A DNA stretch of 7,254 nucleotides from Solirubrobacterales bacterium (GTDB taxonomy: Bacteria > Actinomycetota > Thermoleophilia > Solirubrobacterales > Solirubrobacteraceae), in assembly GCA_003151895.1 (NCBI GenBank), contig PLYX01000124.1, forward strand, positions 1-7,254, read 5' to 3'. The translations under genes were made by a program, and so were the position numbers. Within the stretch, counting starts at the first letter, position 1. Each line of letters starts with the position of its first letter. The notes under the pieces were generated by a model. It was not told the origin of the DNA. It was given only the letters and a program-made list of their open reading frames with translations, and did not search any database. Below are positions 5,232 through 7,254 of this stretch, piece by piece.

Positions 5232-5237
5232 TAGGGT
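5232..5237 (+). promoter_or_regulatory. candidate -10 box of the DUF1015 gene
   Basis: TAGGGT fits TAnnnT and lies 10 bp before the ATG at 5248, so the transcript would begin about 4 nt before the start codon. There is no ribosome binding site (the leader is pyrimidine-rich), which supports leaderless translation. A -35 element is not evident. Confidence 0.4.
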
Positions 5238-5247
5238 CGCCCCCGCC

Positions 5248-6513
5248 ATGGCCGATATCCAACCGCTGCGCGCCCTGCACTACGACCAATCGCTGGTGGG
5301 CCCACTCGCCGACGTGACGTCCCCGCCGTACGACGTGATCGACGCTGAGCAGCGCGAGGAGTTGCTTGAGCGCTCCCCCTTCAACGTGGTGGCGGTGGAC
5401 CTGCCCAAGGACGAGCCGGGTGGGCGGGATCGCTATACATCGGCGGGCGAGCTGTTCGAAGCGTGGCAGTTGCAGGGCGTGCTGGTGCGGGATCCCGAGC
5501 CGTCGCTGTGGGCTCATACGCAGACGTACACAGGCCCGGACGGTGCGACGCGCACCCGCCGGGGCTTCTTCTGCCGCGTGCGGATCGAGGGGTATGGCCC
5601 GGGGAGGGTGAGGCCGCACGAGCGCACGCATCCGGGTCCGAAGGAGGACCGGTTGCGCCTGATGCGCACGACCCGCGCGAACCTCTCGCCGATCTTCTCG
5701 CTCTTCTCCGACCCGGCGGGAGCAGCTTGGAAGGCGCTCGAGCCGGCCACCGAGGGCGCCCCATGGGGCGAGGTGACCGACGGGGACGGCACGACTCACA
5801 AGCTGTGGCGCGTGTCAGACCCGGAGACGATCGCCGCCGTGGGGGAGGCGATGCGCGACGTGGAGCTGTTGATCGCCGACGGGCATCATCGCTACGAGAC
5901 GGCGAACACGTATGCCGAGGAGCTCGGCGGAGACGGGGAGCACCGTTACGTGCTCATGTGCCTGGTGGCGTTGGAGGACCCGGGGTTGACCGTGTTCCCC
6001 ACCCACCGTCTCGTGCGCGGCCTCGACCGCGAGCGCCAGGAGGCGTTGAGGGAGGCGATGCGCCGCGACTTCGAGATCGTGGAGGTGGCGCTCGAGCAGA
6101 TCGCGCCGGAGCCGGGGACGGGACCGTTGCAGCTCGGGTACATCGACTCGCACCACCAGCAGGCTTACCGCCTGACGCTCAAGGATCAGGCGATCGCCGA
6201 CGCGGCGCTGCCGGGCTTCTCCGAGGCTTACCGCAGCCTGGATACCGGGGTGCTGGAGGCGCTGTTGCTGAAGGGAGCGCTCGGCCTGAGCGATGAGGAC
6301 ATCTCCCACTTCAACGGCCTGTTCTATGCGCGCAGCACGGAGGAGGCGGTGGGGATGGTGCGCTCGGGCGAGTATGACGCGGCGTTCCTGATGCGCCCGA
6401 CGCCCGTGTCCCAGGTACGGGATGTGGCGGCGAGCGGCGAGAACATGCCGCCGAAGTCGACGTTCTTCTACCCGAAGCTGCTGACCGGCCTGCTCATTAA
6501 CCCCCTTTCGTAG
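5248..6513 (+). CDS. DUF1015 family protein
   Basis: The 421-residue product matches the DUF1015 family in length and motifs. It has an N-terminal MADIQPLRALHYD and VTSPPYDVI (residues 23-31), a central RPHERTHPGPKEDR (122-135), and the hallmark DGHHRYETA (211-219). The C-terminal part ends with AFLMRPTPVSQVRDVA and the MPPKSTFFYPKLLTGLLI signature. The protein is predicted to be cytosolic, with no signal peptide or membrane segment. The biochemical role is not established. In some genomes family members lie next to serine or phosphoglycerate metabolism genes, which is context only and is not seen here. It is read away from tRNA-Pro and starts at an ATG without a ribosome binding site close behind a TAGGGT box. 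The coding region has strong GC bias at third positions, like its two downstream neighbours. Confidence 0.92.
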   Translation: MADIQPLRALHYDQSLVGPLADVTSPPYDVIDAEQREELLERSPFNVVAVDLPKDEPGGRDRYTSAGELFEAWQLQGVLVRDPEPSLWAHTQTYTGPDGATRTRRGFFCRVRIEGYGPGRVRPHERTHPGPKEDRLRLMRTTRANLSPIFSLFSDPAGAAWKALEPATEGAPWGEVTDGDGTTHKLWRVSDPETIAAVGEAMRDVELLIADGHHRYETANTYAEELGGDGEHRYVLMCLVALEDPGLTVFPTHRLVRGLDRERQEALREAMRRDFEIVEVALEQIAPEPGTGPLQLGYIDSHHQQAYRLTLKDQAIADAALPGFSEAYRSLDTGVLEALLLKGALGLSDEDISHFNGLFYARSTEEAVGMVRSGEYDAAFLMRPTPVSQVRDVAASGENMPPKSTFFYPKLLTGLLINPLS

Positions 6514-6579
6514 CCCAGTGGCGTCGATACCATGGAAGGAGAAGGTGTTGTGACGACACGATCGGAAGGTGTCGAAGTG

Positions 6580-6987
6580 ATGAAGGCCAGCGTTAGGCGC
6601 AAGGATTCGGCGTTTAAACACACCGTGCAGGTGCGCGACCATCAGTTGACTGTGGACGAGCCGCTGGAGTCCGGGGGCGACGACGCCGGACCTGACCCGC
6701 AGGAGTTGCTCGCGGTGAGCCTCGCCTCCTGCACGGCGATCACGATGGAGATGTATGCGGCGCGCAAGGGCTGGGACATCGGCAAAGTGGAGGTGGACGT
6801 GCAGTACAGCCCGGCCGAGCGCGGATGCCCCACCAAGTTCGACGTGGTATTGCGCCTGCCGGAGGATCTTCCCACCGAGCAGGTCGAGCGCTTGCGGGTG
6901 ATCGCCGCGAAGTGTCCCGTGCACAGGACACTCGACGGCGAGGTCATGTTCCAGGAGCGCGTCGAGCGCACCCACGCCGTCGCCTGA
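6580..6987 (+). CDS. OsmC family peroxiredoxin-like protein
   Basis: This is a 135-residue OsmC/Ohr superfamily protein, the normal length for the family. Members reduce organic or fatty-acid hydroperoxides with a pair of cysteines, and some act on other thiol chemistry. The two conserved cysteines are present: Cys51 in LASCTAITMEMYAARKGW, which starts the long central helix, and Cys112 in AAKCPVHRTL. The segments LTVDEPLESGGDDAGPDPQE and GEVMFQERVE are also family-typical. I chose the ATG at 6580 because relatives commonly begin MKA-VRR and a GGAAGG lies 10 nt upstream. A GTG at 6550 with AGGAG 8 nt upstream is a serious alternative, and the frame opens at an ATG at 6532. It follows the DUF1015 gene by 66 nt and precedes the Nudix gene by 2 nt, so co-transcription is likely. 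The OsmC and Ohr branches are not separated here. Confidence 0.9.
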   Translation: MKASVRRKDSAFKHTVQVRDHQLTVDEPLESGGDDAGPDPQELLAVSLASCTAITMEMYAARKGWDIGKVEVDVQYSPAERGCPTKFDVVLRLPEDLPTEQVERLRVIAAKCPVHRTLDGEVMFQERVERTHAVA

Positions 6988-6989
6988 GA

Positions 6990-7254
6990 GTGACGCTCGC
7001 GGTCACGCTCGGCGGAGTGCTGCTCGACGTCGCATCGCACTCCGAGCCGCAAGGCGACGAGCAGGTGCCTGCGGCGGTGCTCGTGCCGCTGTATGAGGCC
7101 GGCGACGGTGAGCTACGGGTGGTGCTGACGAGACGGCGCGCCGAGATGCGCCGCCACCCCGGAGAGATCTCGTTTCCGGGTGGACGCCGCGACCCGGAGG
7201 ATGCGACGCTGAGGGACACGGCCCTGCGTGAGGCCGAGGAGGAGATCGGCCTCG
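6990..7254 (+). CDS. Nudix hydrolase, CoA pyrophosphatase type (partial, runs off window)
   Basis: The N-terminal 88 residues are visible, starting at a GTG two bases after the OsmC stop. Residues 46-65 (VLTRRR...MRRHPGEISFPGG) match the LLTxRx...FPGG motif that marks the CoA-pyrophosphatase branch, and REAEEEIGL (80-88) is the end of the Nudix box with its metal-binding glutamates. Such enzymes hydrolyse CoA, acyl-CoA or oxidised CoA to 3',5'-ADP and phosphopantetheine products with Mg2+ or Mn2+. There is no good independent ribosome binding site, so translation is probably coupled to osmC. Pairing a thiol peroxidase with a CoA-housekeeping hydrolase is suggestive of oxidative clean-up but unproven. 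The C-terminus lies outside the window. Confidence 0.9.
   Translation, partial: MTLAVTLGGVLLDVASHSEPQGDEQVPAAVLVPLYEAGDGELRVVLTRRRAEMRRHPGEISFPGGRRDPEDATLRDTALREAEEEIGL

Noticed and set aside
4771..5234. Several overlapping plus-strand open frames of 118-149 codons
   Set aside because: They run antisense through tRNA-Pro and the GC-rich control region; phrases such as GAAGFEPAISPTQT are the usual translation of an antisense tRNA. No ribosome binding site or domain is seen.
4290..5249. A 319-codon version of the excisionase
   Set aside because: The upstream part passes through the tRNA-Pro gene and low-complexity GC-rich sequence. The ATG at 4589 has a good ribosome binding site and gives the family length.
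5815..6975. A 386-codon minus-strand frame
   Set aside because: It is the antisense shadow of the DUF1015 and OsmC genes, spans both and their gap, and is rich in His, Arg and Leu without any domain.

Overview
The window is GC-rich DNA that looks actinobacterial, possibly from the Thermoleophilia/Solirubrobacterales group. That placement is inferred from the TAnnnT -10 boxes with leaderless starts, the FYEL-type integrase, the DUF1015 and OsmC proteins, and a tRNA-Pro gene that encodes no CCA. The left two thirds (about 1-5077) look like an accessory region with sparse, partly decayed genes. The right third (5078-7254) is a dense, ordinary chromosomal block.

Layout. 1-421: one end of an IS3-family insertion sequence on the minus strand, with complete orfA, the first codons of orfB, a candidate G GGA AAC slippery heptamer and a 10-bp hairpin. 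422-1251: mostly non-coding, with one minus-strand winged-helix ORF whose C-terminal part looks degraded. 1252-1476: a small plus-strand protein with two membrane segments, probably leaderless. 1778-2818: a minus-strand membrane-anchored protein with a scramblase/LURP-one-like C-terminal domain. 3037-3113: two short inverted repeats with identical arms and a tRNA-3'-end-like remnant touching the integrase stop codon. 3112-4589: a coupled excisionase-integrase pair on the minus strand. 4590-5077: no convincing gene, but it holds four 11-bp iterons in exact 11-bp register and a GC hairpin. 5078-5151: tRNA-Pro(UGG) on the minus strand.

Right of the tRNA three plus-strand genes follow: a DUF1015 protein (apparently leaderless), an OsmC-family peroxidase/thiol protein, and the start of a CoA-pyrophosphatase-type Nudix hydrolase that runs off the window. 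OsmC and Nudix are separated by 2 nt and are probably translationally coupled.

How it fits together. The order tRNA-Pro, phased repeats, xis, int, tRNA-like fragment is that of the recombination module of an integrative element. It resembles the xis-int-att order known from actinobacterial elements of the pSAM2 type. The tRNA-like fragment at 3066-3113 is not a copy of the tRNA-Pro 3' end, so the two cannot simply be called attL and attR. Replication, transfer and defence genes are not seen in the window. The most noteworthy signal not explained by ordinary annotation is the phased repeat block at 4922-4976.
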